Shown: positions 1-7,411 of the stretch, in pieces
How the letters are laid out: each line of letters starts with the position of its first letter
How positions within the stretch are numbered: position 1 is the first letter of the stretch
NCBI GenBank assembly: GCA_955652795.1
Contig: CATPBQ010000037.1
Coordinates: 1 to 9,091 of the forward strand
Length of the DNA stretch: 9,091 bases
Direction of reading: 5' to 3'
From: an uncultured Steroidobacteraceae bacterium
Lineage (GTDB): Bacteria; Pseudomonadota; Gammaproteobacteria; Steroidobacterales; Steroidobacteraceae
Program-made: the position numbers and the translations under genes
The notes under the pieces: model-generated
Told to the model about the DNA's origin: nothing
The model's database searches: none
Seen by the model: the letters and a program-made list of their open reading frames with translations, nothing else

Positions 1-429
1 ATTGCGATCCTGGTGATGCCCTTCATCGTGCTCACCGGCACCGCGCTCGCAGTCAGTGTGGATGCGGGCCGGGCCGGGGTCGCCAATCCCGGCGTGCATG
101 GCTTTTCCGAGATCCTCTATGCCTTCTCCTCCGCCGGCAACAACAACGGCAGCGCGTTTGCCGGTATCTCGGCCGACACCCCGTTCTACAACGTCGCCCT
201 GGCGCTCACCATGTGGCTGGGGCGATTCTGGCCGATCGTGGCGGTACTCGCCATCGCAGGCTCGCTGGCCGCCAAGAAGCGCATCCCGGTGAGCGACGGC
301 ACCATGCCAACGCACGGCGTGACCTTCGTGATCCTGCTGATCGGCACGGTGCTGCTGGTGGGTGCGCTCACCTTCGTGCCGGCGCTGGCGCTCGGCCCCA
401 TCGTCGAGCACCTGATGCTGTGGCACTGA
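1..429 (+). CDS. kdpA: Potassium-transporting ATPase subunit KdpA, C-terminal part (5' end outside window)
   Basis: KdpA is the inner-membrane K+ channel-like subunit of the KdpFABC pump; it binds and selects K+ before ATP-driven uptake. Only the last 142 residues are visible, in frame from base 1, against about 560 in the whole family protein. The visible part holds the fourth pore-loop region, with the very conserved SSAGNNNGSAFAG at visible residues 43-55. It then has a hydrophobic helix with GRFWPIVAVLAIAGSL, the short KKRIP cytoplasmic loop, THG, and a final helix with LIGTVLLVGALTFVPALALGP, which is the standard KdpA ending. The TGA stop at 427-429 is 22 bp before kdpB. The GTG at base 13 is an internal codon, not a start. 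Identity is clear from similarity to E. coli KdpA; the 5' truncation is caused only by the window edge. Confidence 0.97.
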   Translation: MAILVMPFIVLTGTALAVSVDAGRAGVANPGVHGFSEILYAFSSAGNNNGSAFAGISADTPFYNVALALTMWLGRFWPIVAVLAIAGSLAAKKRIPVSDGTMPTHGVTFVILLIGTVLLVGALTFVPALALGPIVEHLMLWH

Positions 430-441
430 CGCGCGCGCTAC

Positions 442-445
442 GGAA
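442..445 (+). promoter_or_regulatory. Ribosome binding site of kdpB
   Basis: GGAA lies 6 bases before the ATG at 452, in the short kdpA-kdpB gap. It is a modest Shine-Dalgarno match, but the only one near this start. The surrounding CGGAACAGC recurs exactly before kdpE (5785-5793). Confidence 0.55.
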
Positions 446-451
446 CAGCGC

Positions 452-2518
452 ATGACCCGCCGCAAACTCGTACTGTTTGAGCGCTCGCTGCTGCTGCCGG
501 CGCTGCTGGACGCAGTGCGCAAGCTTGACCCGCGGGTACAGTGGCGCAACCCGGTGATGTTCGTGGTCTACATCGGCAGCCTGCTGACGACGCTCTTGTG
601 GCTGCAGGCGCTCGCCGGCGCCGGCGAGGCCCCGGCATGGTTCATTTTCAACATCGCGCTGTGGCTGTGGTTCACGGTGCTGTTTGCGAATTTCGCCGAA
701 GCCCTGGCCGAGGGGCGCAGCAAGGCGCAGGCGGCGGCGCTGCGCGGACTGAAGCAGACCGTGTGGGCCAAGAGGCTCGCCCATCCGGGCGAGCGCGAAC
801 GCGCCACGCGCGTGCGCGCCGAGGAGCTGCGCCGCGGGGACGTGGTGCTCATCGAGGCGGGCGACTACGTGCCCGCAGACGGGGAGGTGATCCAGGGGGC
901 CGCCTCGGTGGATGAGAGCGCGATCACCGGCGAATCCGCACCGGTGATTCGTGAGTCCGGCGGCGACTTCTCGGCGGTGACCGGCGGCACCCGGGTGCTG
1001 TCGGACTGGATCATCGTGAAGGTCACGGTCAATCCCGGCGAGACCTTCCTCGACCGCATGATCGCCATGGTGGAGAGCGCCCGGCGCCAGAAGACCCCGA
1101 ACGAGATCGCGCTCACCATCCTGCTGGTCGCGCTCACGCTGGTGTTCCTGCTCGCCACCGCGACGCTGCTGCCGTACTCGCTTTACGGCGTGGCGGTCAC
1201 CAGGCTCGGCACCCCCATCACCATCACCGCGCTGATCGCGCTGCTCGTGTGCCTCATTCCCACCACCATCGGCGCGCTGTTGTCCGCGATCGGGGTCGCC
1301 GGCATGAGCCGCATGCTGCAGGCGAACGTCATCGCCACTTCCGGACGCGCCGTCGAGGCCGCGGGCGACGTCGATGTGCTGCTGCTCGACAAGACCGGAA
1401 CCATAACGCTCGGCAACCGCCAGGCGGCGACCTTCATCCCCGCGGCCGGTGTCAGTGAAGAGGAACTCGCCGACGCCGCGCAACTCGCATCGCTCGCCGA
1501 TGAGACGCCCGAGGGTCGCAGCATCGTGGTGCTGGCCAAGCAGCGCTTCCGGCTGCGCGAGCGCGACCTGTCGGCCCTCGGTGGCTCGTTCGTGCACTTC
1601 TCGGCGCACACGCGCATGAGCGGCGTCAACATCGGCGCGCGCCAGATCCGCAAGGGCGCCGTGGACGCCGTTGCCCGGCACGTCGAGGCACTCGGACAGA
1701 CCTTCCCGAAGGCGGTGCTCGCGAACGTGCAGGAGGTCGCGCGCCGCGGCAGTACCCCGCTCATCGTGAGTGATGGCGCGCGCGCTCTCGGCGTCATCGA
1801 GCTCAAGGACACCGTCAAGGGCGGCATCCGCGAGCGCTTCGGCGAGCTGCGTCGCATGGGTATCAGGACCATCATGATCACCGGCGACAATCCGCTCACC
1901 GCCGCCGCGATCGCCGCCGAAGCCGGTGTCGACGGCTTTCTCGCCGAGGCGACCCCGGAGGCGAAACTCAAGCTGATCCGCGCGCACCAGGGCGAGGGAC
2001 GCCTGGTCGCCATGACCGGCGACGGCACCAATGACGCCCCGGCGCTCGCGCAGGCCGACGTCGCGGTGGCCATGAATACCGGCACGCAGGCGGCCAAGGA
2101 AGCCGGCAACATGGTCGATCTCGATTCCAATCCAACCAAGCTCATCGAGGTGGTCGAGACCGGCAAGCAGATGCTGATGACCCGCGGAGCACTCACCACG
2201 TTCAGCATCGCCAACGACGTCGCCAAGTACTTCGCCATCATCCCGGCGGCGTTCGTGACCACCTATCCGCAGCTGAACGCGCTCAACGTCATGCATCTGG
2301 CGAGCCCGTTCTCGGCGATCCTGTCGGCCGTGATTTTCAACGCGCTCATCATCGTGTGCCTCATCCCGCTGGCCCTGCAGGGTGTGCGCTACCGTGCGCT
2401 CGGGGCCGCGATCCTGTTACGGCGCAACCTGCTGGTGTACGGACTGGGCGGCATTCTCGTGCCGTTCGCCGGCATCAAGCTCGTGGACCTGGGGTTGGTG
2501 CTTGCGCACCTGGTCTGA
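452..2518 (+). CDS. kdpB: Potassium-transporting P-type ATPase subunit KdpB
   Basis: KdpB is the catalytic subunit of KdpFABC; it hydrolyses ATP through an aspartyl-phosphate intermediate to drive K+ uptake across the inner membrane. It has 688 residues, close to the 682 of E. coli. In order: two N-terminal membrane helices (about 36-53 and 62-82); the actuator domain with TGES at 159-162; two helices (about 219-246 and 254-283) with the CLIPTTIG motif at 267-274; the phosphorylation motif DKTGT with D313; the nucleotide domain with F383 and the KGA motif at K401; ITGDN; GDGTND at 524-528 region (D524, D528); and FSIANDVAKYF with D589 and K592, the charged pair in the membrane, followed by the last helices. 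All positions after the actuator are shifted by 6 from E. coli (D307, F377, K395, D518, D583, K586). Ser162 of TGES is the residue whose phosphorylation inhibits the E. coli pump. Its 3' end overlaps the proposed kdpC start. Confidence 0.98.
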   Translation: MTRRKLVLFERSLLLPALLDAVRKLDPRVQWRNPVMFVVYIGSLLTTLLWLQALAGAGEAPAWFIFNIALWLWFTVLFANFAEALAEGRSKAQAAALRGLKQTVWAKRLAHPGERERATRVRAEELRRGDVVLIEAGDYVPADGEVIQGAASVDESAITGESAPVIRESGGDFSAVTGGTRVLSDWIIVKVTVNPGETFLDRMIAMVESARRQKTPNEIALTILLVALTLVFLLATATLLPYSLYGVAVTRLGTPITITALIALLVCLIPTTIGALLSAIGVAGMSRMLQANVIATSGRAVEAAGDVDVLLLDKTGTITLGNRQAATFIPAAGVSEEELADAAQLASLADETPEGRSIVVLAKQRFRLRERDLSALGGSFVHFSAHTRMSGVNIGARQIRKGAVDAVARHVEALGQTFPKAVLANVQEVARRGSTPLIVSDGARALGVIELKDTVKGGIRERFGELRRMGIRTIMITGDNPLTAAAIAAEAGVDGFLAEATPEAKLKLIRAHQGEGRLVAMTGDGTNDAPALAQADVAVAMNTGTQAAKEAGNMVDLDSNPTKLIEVVETGKQMLMTRGALTTFSIANDVAKYFAIIPAAFVTTYPQLNALNVMHLASPFSAILSAVIFNALIIVCLIPLALQGVRYRALGAAILLRRNLLVYGLGGILVPFAGIKLVDLGLVLAHLV
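2491..2494 (+). promoter_or_regulatory. Candidate ribosome binding site of kdpC, inside kdpB
   Basis: GGGG sits 7 bases before the TTG at 2502, within the last codons of kdpB. It supports that TTG as the kdpC start, since no ATG or GTG in this frame lies at a sensible distance. It is a G-run rather than a perfect AGGAGG, so the support is moderate. Confidence 0.4.
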
Positions 2519-3083
2519 AATCCTGCGCCCGGCCGTGGTGCTGCTGGCGCTGCTCACCGTGCTCACCGGCGGCCTGTATCCGCTGATCGTTACCGGGATC
2601 GCGCGGGTACTGTTTCCCGCTGAGGCCGCGGGCAGCATCGTGAGGCGCGACGGGCACGCGGTCGGCTCGAGTCTCATCGGTCAGAGCTTCACTGACCCGG
2701 GGCACTTCTGGAGCCGCCCCTCGGCGACCACGCCCCAGCCCTACAACGGCAGCGCCTCGACGGGCTCGAACCTGGGACCCCTCAACCCGGCGCTCCTCGA
2801 CGCGGTCAAGGCGCGCCTGGCGGCGCTGCACGCCGCGGATCCCGGCAACGCCGCACCGGTCCCGGCCGACCTGGTCACGGCATCCGCCAGCGGCCTGGAT
2901 CCGCACATCAGCCTGGCGGCCGCCTACTACCAGGCGGCGCGGGTGGCGCGCGCGCGCGGCCTCGATGTCGGCCGCGTGCGGGCATTGATTGCCGCTCATG
3001 GCGAGGGTAGGTTGCTGGGGATTCTCGGCGAGCCGCGCGTCAACGTCCTTGAGCTGAATCTGGCGCTCGATGCGCTGAAATGA
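2502..3083 (+). CDS. kdpC: Potassium-transporting ATPase subunit KdpC (TTG start proposed)
   Basis: KdpC is the single-span subunit of KdpFABC; it is anchored in the inner membrane with its main domain outside and helps the complex assemble and bind its ligands. The start chosen is TTG at 2502, giving 193 residues (E. coli 190) and an N-terminus MRTWSEILRPAVVLL that fits the family pattern of a few residues, LRPA, then the helix. The helix spans about 10-33 and ends in the conserved LTGGLYPLIVTGIA. Then follow LFP (37-39), GSSLIGQSF (55-63), FWSRPSAT (69-76), GSNLGPLNP (88-96) and LVTASASGLDPHIS (124-137), all family signatures. The gene overlaps kdpB by 17 bp, which suggests translational coupling. 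The frame stays open upstream to a GTG at 2382, but that start would add 40 residues unrelated to KdpC, so it is unlikely. The family call is sure; the start is less so. Confidence 0.95.
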   Translation: MRTWSEILRPAVVLLALLTVLTGGLYPLIVTGIARVLFPAEAAGSIVRRDGHAVGSSLIGQSFTDPGHFWSRPSATTPQPYNGSASTGSNLGPLNPALLDAVKARLAALHAADPGNAAPVPADLVTASASGLDPHISLAAAYYQAARVARARGLDVGRVRALIAAHGEGRLLGILGEPRVNVLELNLALDALK

Positions 3084-3089
3084 CCCCAC

Positions 3090-5801
3090 ATGGCCGAAGC
3101 CCGGCCTGACCCGGACCAGCTGCTCGAACGCATCAAGACCGAGGAAGCGCGCGCCCGGCACGGGCATCTGCGCATTTTCTTCGGTGCCTCCGCCGGCGTC
3201 GGCAAGACCTACGCCATGCTGGAGGCGGCGCGCGGCGTGCACTCCGCCGGCACCGACGTGGTGGTGGGCTACGTCGAACCGCACGGACGCGTCGAGACCG
3301 AGCGGCTGCTCGAGGGCCTGCCGCGCCTGCCAACACTCGCGGTGCGCTACCGCGGCATGGTACGCCAGGAATTCGATCTTGACGCGGCGCTCGCGCGCCG
3401 TTCCGCCATCCTGCTGGTGGACGAGCTGGCGCACTCCAACCTGACCGGCGGCGAGCCGCCCCCGCGCCACCCCAAGCGCTGGCAGGACGTCGCGGAACTG
3501 CGGGCCGCGGGCATCAACGTCTGGACCACCGTCAACGTGCAGCACCTGGAGAGCCTCAACGATCTGATCTTCCAGAGCACCGGCGTCCGCCAGCGCGAGA
3601 CCTTGCCGGACCATGTGTTTGACGAAGCCGACGACATCGAGCTGATCGATCTGCCGCCCGATGACCTGATCGCACGCCTGCGCGCCGGCAAGGTGTATGT
3701 GGGCGAGCAGGTGACTGCCGCCACCGAGCGCTTCTTCCGCAAGCAGAATCTGCTGGTGTTGCGCGAGATCGCGCTGCGCCGCGTGGCCGATCGGGTCGAG
3801 GCCGCCTCCCGCGCACTGCCAGCGGACCGTACCCAGGCGCGCATCGCAGGCGATCGCGTGCTGGTCGCCGTCGGCCCCGACGAGCAGGCCGAGCAGCTGG
3901 TGCGCGCCGGCAAGCGCATGGCGGACGCCCTCGATGCGCACTGGAGCGTGGTGTACGTGGAAACGCCCGCGCTGCTGCGCCTGTCGGACCTGCAGCGCAA
4001 TCGCCGCATCGAGGTGTTGCGGCTGGCGGAGTCCCTCGGCGCCGAGACGGTGACGCTCGATGGTCCGTCCGCCGGCACCACGCTCGCCGAGTACGCGCAG
4101 GTGCGCCACGCCACGCGCGTGATCGTGGGGACACCGAAGCGGCGCGGCTGGCGCGCCTGGCTGCGTCCCTCCACCGCGACCGAGCTGGTGCGCCGCGCAC
4201 GCACTTTCGACGTGGTGCTGATCGCCGCGAACGCACGCCGGGCACCGGCGCCGCCGGCCGTCGCCGGCGTCGCGAGCGCGGCCTCTGCGGTGCGCTGGGA
4301 TCGCTATGCGTGGGCCGCCGGCATAACGGTGCTCGCCACGCTCATCGCCTTTGCGATGTATCCGCACTTCGAGCTCTCCAACCTGGTCATGATCTACCTG
4401 CTGGGCGTGACGGTGGCGGGGTTGCGGCTCGGACGCGGACCGTCGGCGCTCACCGCGGTGCTGAACGTCGCCGCGTTCGACTTTTTCTTCGTGCCGCCGC
4501 GCTATTCCTTCGCGGTCTCGGACGTACAGTACCTGGTGACCTTCGGCGCCATGGTGACCATCGCCCTGGTGATCGCAACCCTCACCGCGAGCGTGCGCCA
4601 GCAGACCCGCGTGGCCGGCGCGCGCGAGCGGCGCACCGCGCTGCTGTACGCCATGAGCCGCGAGCTCGCCGCCACCCGTGGCATCGCCAACATGGCGCGC
4701 GTGGGGGTGCGTCACGTGGCGGAGGTCTTTCAATGCCAGGCCGTGGTGTTGTTGCCCGATCCCGGCGGCAAGCTCCACTACCCGGCGGACGCGCCGCTCG
4801 AGAGCTCGTTCCGCCGCGCCGATCTCGCGGTGGCGCAGTGGGTCGCCGACCACGGGCGCCGCGCCGGACTGGGCTCCGATACCCTGCCGGCCGCGCCCGG
4901 TCTGTACGTGCCGCTCGGCGACGAGGGCCGCGCGGTGGGCGTGCTGGCGGTGCTGCCGGCTAACGCGCGGCGCGTGCTGCTGCCGGAACAGAGCCACCTG
5001 CTCGAAACCTTCGCCGGTCAGATCGCTCTTGCTCTCGCGCGCGCGCATCTCGCCGAGGTTGCCGAGCAGTCGAGTCTCGCGGCCGAGCGTGAGACGCTGC
5101 GCAACACGCTGCTGGCGTCCATATCGCACGATCTGCGCACGCCGCTCGCGGTGATGGCGGGTGCGGGCAGCACCCTCGCCGAGCACGGAGCGCATCTCGA
5201 TGAAGCGACCCGCGTGGCGCTGGCGCGCTCGGTGGAGACCAAGGCGCGCGAGATGTCGGACCTGGTATCGAACGTGCTCGAGCTGGTGCGCCTGCAGTCC
5301 GGGCAGGTGGTGTTGCGGCGGGACTGGCAGACTCTCGACGACCTGGTGGGCAGCGCCCTCGGCGGTTACACCGAGCGGCTCGCCGCCCACCCGGTGGAAC
5401 TGCGCTTCGCCCCCGACCTGCCGCCCGTGTGGGTGGATGCGACGCTCATCGTGCAGGTGTTTGCCAATCTGTTCGACAACATCGCCAAGTACACCTCGCC
5501 CGGCACACGCGTGTGGGTGTCGGCCATCGCCGGAGCCGACGCGGAGATGGTAAGGGTCACGCTGGACGATGACGGGCCGGGACTGCCCGCCGGTAACCCG
5601 GCGCGGCTGTTCGACAAGTTCCAGCGCGGCAGCGGCGAGGGCACGGTCGTTGGTGTCGGCCTGGGACTGGCGATCTGCCAGGCGATCGTGCGTGCCCACG
5701 GCGGCGAGATCGAGGCGCAGCGCCGTGAGGGCGGAGGCGCGCGCTTCGTCTTCACGTTGCCCGCCACCGAACAGGCGCCCGCCACGGAACAGCCGGCGTG
5801 A
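3090..5801 (+). CDS. kdpD: Sensor histidine kinase KdpD
   Basis: KdpD is the membrane sensor kinase that responds to K+ limitation and osmotic stress and phosphorylates, or dephosphorylates, KdpE. It has 903 residues (E. coli 894). In order: the cytoplasmic KdpD domain with Walker A GASAGVGKT (32-40) and Walker B-like DELAHSN (111-117); a UspA-like domain (about 250-375); a four-helix membrane block with short loops (about 408-502); an Arg-rich stretch after the last helix (RQQTR, RERR); a GAF-like domain (about 520-660); HisKA with SISHDLRTPLAV and phospho-acceptor H680; and HATPase with N-box N793/N797, G1 DDDGPG (826-831), LFDKFQRGS, and G2 GVGLGL (855-860). The ATG at 3090 is 6 bp after kdpC. 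It lacks a clear Shine-Dalgarno sequence, so coupling to kdpC translation is likely. The start is supported by RPDPDQLLE at residues 5-13, which matches the E. coli N-terminus. The last 4 bases overlap kdpE. Confidence 0.97.
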   Translation: MAEARPDPDQLLERIKTEEARARHGHLRIFFGASAGVGKTYAMLEAARGVHSAGTDVVVGYVEPHGRVETERLLEGLPRLPTLAVRYRGMVRQEFDLDAALARRSAILLVDELAHSNLTGGEPPPRHPKRWQDVAELRAAGINVWTTVNVQHLESLNDLIFQSTGVRQRETLPDHVFDEADDIELIDLPPDDLIARLRAGKVYVGEQVTAATERFFRKQNLLVLREIALRRVADRVEAASRALPADRTQARIAGDRVLVAVGPDEQAEQLVRAGKRMADALDAHWSVVYVETPALLRLSDLQRNRRIEVLRLAESLGAETVTLDGPSAGTTLAEYAQVRHATRVIVGTPKRRGWRAWLRPSTATELVRRARTFDVVLIAANARRAPAPPAVAGVASAASAVRWDRYAWAAGITVLATLIAFAMYPHFELSNLVMIYLLGVTVAGLRLGRGPSALTAVLNVAAFDFFFVPPRYSFAVSDVQYLVTFGAMVTIALVIATLTASVRQQTRVAGARERRTALLYAMSRELAATRGIANMARVGVRHVAEVFQCQAVVLLPDPGGKLHYPADAPLESSFRRADLAVAQWVADHGRRAGLGSDTLPAAPGLYVPLGDEGRAVGVLAVLPANARRVLLPEQSHLLETFAGQIALALARAHLAEVAEQSSLAAERETLRNTLLASISHDLRTPLAVMAGAGSTLAEHGAHLDEATRVALARSVETKAREMSDLVSNVLELVRLQSGQVVLRRDWQTLDDLVGSALGGYTERLAAHPVELRFAPDLPPVWVDATLIVQVFANLFDNIAKYTSPGTRVWVSAIAGADAEMVRVTLDDDGPGLPAGNPARLFDKFQRGSGEGTVVGVGLGLAICQAIVRAHGGEIEAQRREGGGARFVFTLPATEQAPATEQPA
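5786..5789 (+). promoter_or_regulatory. Candidate ribosome binding site of kdpE
   Basis: GGAA, 8 bases before the GTG at 5798 and inside the 3' end of kdpD. It favours the GTG start: the in-frame ATG at 5810 has only AGG two bases upstream, which is too close. Confidence 0.4.
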
Positions 5802-6517
5802 CCCAGGCCATGCACCAGGTCCTGCTCATCGAGGACGAGCCGGAGATCCGCAGGGTGCTGCGCGTGCTGCTGGAGTCGGAAAACTACCGCTGCATCGAAG
5901 CGGACACCGCGCTGCGCGCCGAGATCGAGACACGCAGCCACAAGCCCGACGTGCTGCTCATCGACCTGGGGCTTCCCGACGGCGATGGACTCACGGTCAT
6001 CCGCCGGGTGCGCGCCTGGTCGACCGTGCCGATCGTGGTGCTGTCGGCGCGCACCATGGAGGAGCAGAAGGTGGCGGCGCTCGATGCCGGAGCGGACGAC
6101 TACGTCACCAAGCCCTTCAGCGCCCCGGAGTTGCTGGCGCGGTTGCGGGCGGCGCTACGGCGCCACGTGAGCGGCGCCGCGCCCACCTCGCTCCTGCAGT
6201 TCGGCCCGATACGCGTCGATCTGGCGCGGCGCGAGTCGCGCGGATCCGGGGGCGAGATCCACCTGACGCCGCTCGAGTACCGGGTGCTCGGCTGCCTGGC
6301 GCGGCAGGCGGGCGCGATCGTGATGCAGCGCCAGCTGCTTCGCGAGGTGTGGGGGCCGGAGCGGATGGACGACTCGCGCAGCCTGCGGGTGTGCATCAAG
6401 AACCTGCGCGGCAAGCTCGAGCCCGATCCGCGCCGGCCGCGCTACCTGGTCACCGAGACCGGACTCGGCTACCGGCTGCGTCCGGATGAGGAGGCCCGCG
6501 CGGATGCCGCGGGGTAG
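5798..6517 (+). CDS. kdpE: KDP operon response regulator KdpE
   Basis: KdpE is the OmpR/PhoB-type transcription activator that, when phosphorylated by KdpD, turns on the kdp promoter at low K+. It has 239 residues from the GTG at 5798. The receiver domain (about 6-120) has the acidic pair E12/D13, phospho-acceptor D56 in LIDLGLPDGDG, S83 in VLSAR and K105 in DYVTKPF. The winged-helix DNA-binding domain (about 128-232) carries LTPLEYRVL, REVWGP, the recognition-helix region SLRVCIKNLRGKL and the wing ETGLGYRLRP. The start overlaps the kdpD stop as GTGA, a usual coupled arrangement. The in-frame ATG at 5810 would give 235 residues and cannot be excluded; it would leave MHQVLLIEDEP as the N-terminus. 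The TAG stop at 6515-6517 directly touches the stop of the opposing cheX-like gene. Confidence 0.97.
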   Translation: MTQAMHQVLLIEDEPEIRRVLRVLLESENYRCIEADTALRAEIETRSHKPDVLLIDLGLPDGDGLTVIRRVRAWSTVPIVVLSARTMEEQKVAALDAGADDYVTKPFSAPELLARLRAALRRHVSGAAPTSLLQFGPIRVDLARRESRGSGGEIHLTPLEYRVLGCLARQAGAIVMQRQLLREVWGPERMDDSRSLRVCIKNLRGKLEPDPRRPRYLVTETGLGYRLRPDEEARADAAG

Positions 6518-6964
6518 TTAGCTGAGCGACACGATCAGTTTGGCGGAGTGACTGCGCCAGTTGATCGGGATGATGAACGAGCGCACCCCCGGCTTCTGCG
6601 GAATCTGCGGCTTCTCGCCCGACAGCACGCTCGGCACCGAGATCACGAAGTCGCGGCCGAAGTCGCGGCGCGCGTTACCGGAGATTGTGTTGGCGACCTC
6701 GCCGACCAGATCGCGCATGGTCTCGTGGCTGAAGTCGTTCTCCTGCATCTTCATCAGCAGCACGGTAAGCATGGCCTTGGAGGCGGTGAAGTACACGACC
6801 CCCTCGCGCTTGCCGGAGATGTTGATGACCCCGGTGTACTCGTGCACTGCGGGTGAGCCTTCCATCAGGTATGGCGAGCCGATCGAGGCCGGCTGCTGCG
6901 CGGCGACCTCGAAGAAGTTCGTCGTCCCCTCGACGAAGGTCTTGAGCTCCTGTTCGTACAGCAT
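6518..6964 (-). CDS. cheX: CheX-type CheY-P phosphatase
   Basis: This 148-residue cytoplasmic protein matches the CheX family, which hydrolyses the aspartyl phosphate of CheY-like receivers. The key signature is MRDLVGEVANTISGNARRDFG-like: the catalytic pattern E-x-x-N is seen as E89 and N92, inside DLVGEVANTISGNARRDFG (residues 85-103). It occurs once, as in CheX, not twice as in CheC. Upstream is the central strand pattern INISGKREGVVYFT (48-61); downstream a beta segment FVISVPSVLSG and the ending FIIPINWRSHSAKLIVSLS. Start: ATG at 6964-6962 with GGGAAG 8 bases upstream. It lies 23 bp after the receiver gene, its most likely substrate, and is probably on the same transcript. The TAA stop abuts the kdpE stop on the other strand. 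The frame is open further upstream, but that extension only covers the receiver gene. No flagellar or other chemotaxis gene is in view, so a role in motility is not shown. Confidence 0.85.
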   Translation of the reverse strand: MLYEQELKTFVEGTTNFFEVAAQQPASIGSPYLMEGSPAVHEYTGVINISGKREGVVYFTASKAMLTVLLMKMQENDFSHETMRDLVGEVANTISGNARRDFGRDFVISVPSVLSGEKPQIPQKPGVRSFIIPINWRSHSAKLIVSLS

Positions 6965-6972
6965 GACGGATG

Positions 6973-6978
6973 CTTCCC
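6973..6978 (-). promoter_or_regulatory. Ribosome binding site of the cheX-like gene
   Basis: Read on the minus strand this is GGGAAG, 8 bases before the ATG at 6964. It decides the start of the cheX-like gene and lies within the 23 bp gap after the receiver gene. Confidence 0.65.
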
Positions 6979-6987
6979 GGTTGGGCC

Positions 6988-7392
6988 CTAGCGCATGAGA
7001 TCCGCGATGGCTTCGTTCAGCTGCCGGTCGGTGAAGGGCTTGTTGAGGAAGCCATTCGCGCCCCGCTCCATCGCCTCCACAGCCGTCGCCTTGTCTGCCA
7101 GCGCCGAGATTACCAGAATCCGCACCGCGGGCTTCAGGGCGACGAGCTGCCCGATGCACTCGATGCCGTCCATGCGCGGCATGGTGAGATCCATGGTCAC
7201 CACGTCCGGGTCGGTTTTCTTGAACAGCTCGAGCGCCTCGAGCCCGTTGCCGGCCGTGCCCACCACCTGCAGGTCCTCGAAGTTCTGCGAACGTTCGATG
7301 CGGCGGCGCATGATGTTCGAGTCGTCGACGATCATCAGCTTGAAGGATCGTTTACCATTGCCGTTCATCGCCGTTCCGTTGCTGTTGCGCAT
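6988..7392 (-). CDS. Stand-alone CheY-like response regulator receiver
   Basis: A 134-residue protein made of one receiver domain and nothing else, so output must come through a binding partner. The usual residues are all there: acidic pair D23/D24 in MIVDDSNIMRR, phospho-acceptor D68 in VVTMDLTMPRMDG, S96 in LVISAL and K118 in FLNKPF. The domain begins only at about residue 17; the front (MRNSNGTAMNGNGKRSF) is polar, rich in Asn and Gly, and probably disordered. The start at 7392 has AGGGAA 5 bases upstream; a second ATG (residue 9, at 7368) has GGAA 5 bases upstream and would give 126 residues, nearer to a typical CheY. It sits 19 bp after the kinase gene and 23 bp before the cheX-like gene, so the Hpt kinase is the likely donor and the CheX protein the likely phosphatase. 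The partner assignment is inferred from gene order. Confidence 0.93.
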   Translation of the reverse strand: MRNSNGTAMNGNGKRSFKLMIVDDSNIMRRRIERSQNFEDLQVVGTAGNGLEALELFKKTDPDVVTMDLTMPRMDGIECIGQLVALKPAVRILVISALADKATAVEAMERGANGFLNKPFTDRQLNEAIADLMR

Positions 7393-7397
7393 GAGCG

Positions 7398-7403
7398 TTC
7401 CCT
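7398..7403 (-). promoter_or_regulatory. Ribosome binding site of the receiver gene
   Basis: Read on the minus strand this is AGGGAA, 5 bases before the ATG at 7392, in the 19 bp gap after the kinase stop. It favours the upstream of two possible starts. Confidence 0.65.
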
Positions 7404-7411
7404 GAAGCGTC

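Noticed and set aside
368..2296. Open frame of 642 codons on the minus strand opposite kdpB
   Set aside because: Same low-complexity charged composition, no motif, and it lies fully over the well-supported kdpB.
2475..5699. Open frame of 1074 codons on the minus strand opposite kdpC and kdpD
   Set aside because: It is longer than any real gene here, but its product is rich in His, Arg, Gly and Gln with no recognisable domain, and it mirrors kdpD throughout. In GC-rich coding DNA the antisense frame often lacks stops.
6495..6513. Hairpin CCCGCG / CGCGGG with a 7-base loop at the end of kdpE, considered as a terminator
   Set aside because: Six-pair GC stem with no T-run after it on either strand; such short repeats are common in GC-rich coding sequence.
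6561..6998. 145-codon plus-strand frame opposite the cheX-like gene
   Set aside because: No recognisable domain, and it overlaps the cheX-like gene, whose catalytic motif and ribosome binding site are clear.
6518..7159. Longer version of the cheX-like gene starting at 7159
   Set aside because: The extra 65 residues are Arg/Gly-rich and out of frame over the receiver gene; ATG at 6964 has a good Shine-Dalgarno sequence and matches the family length.
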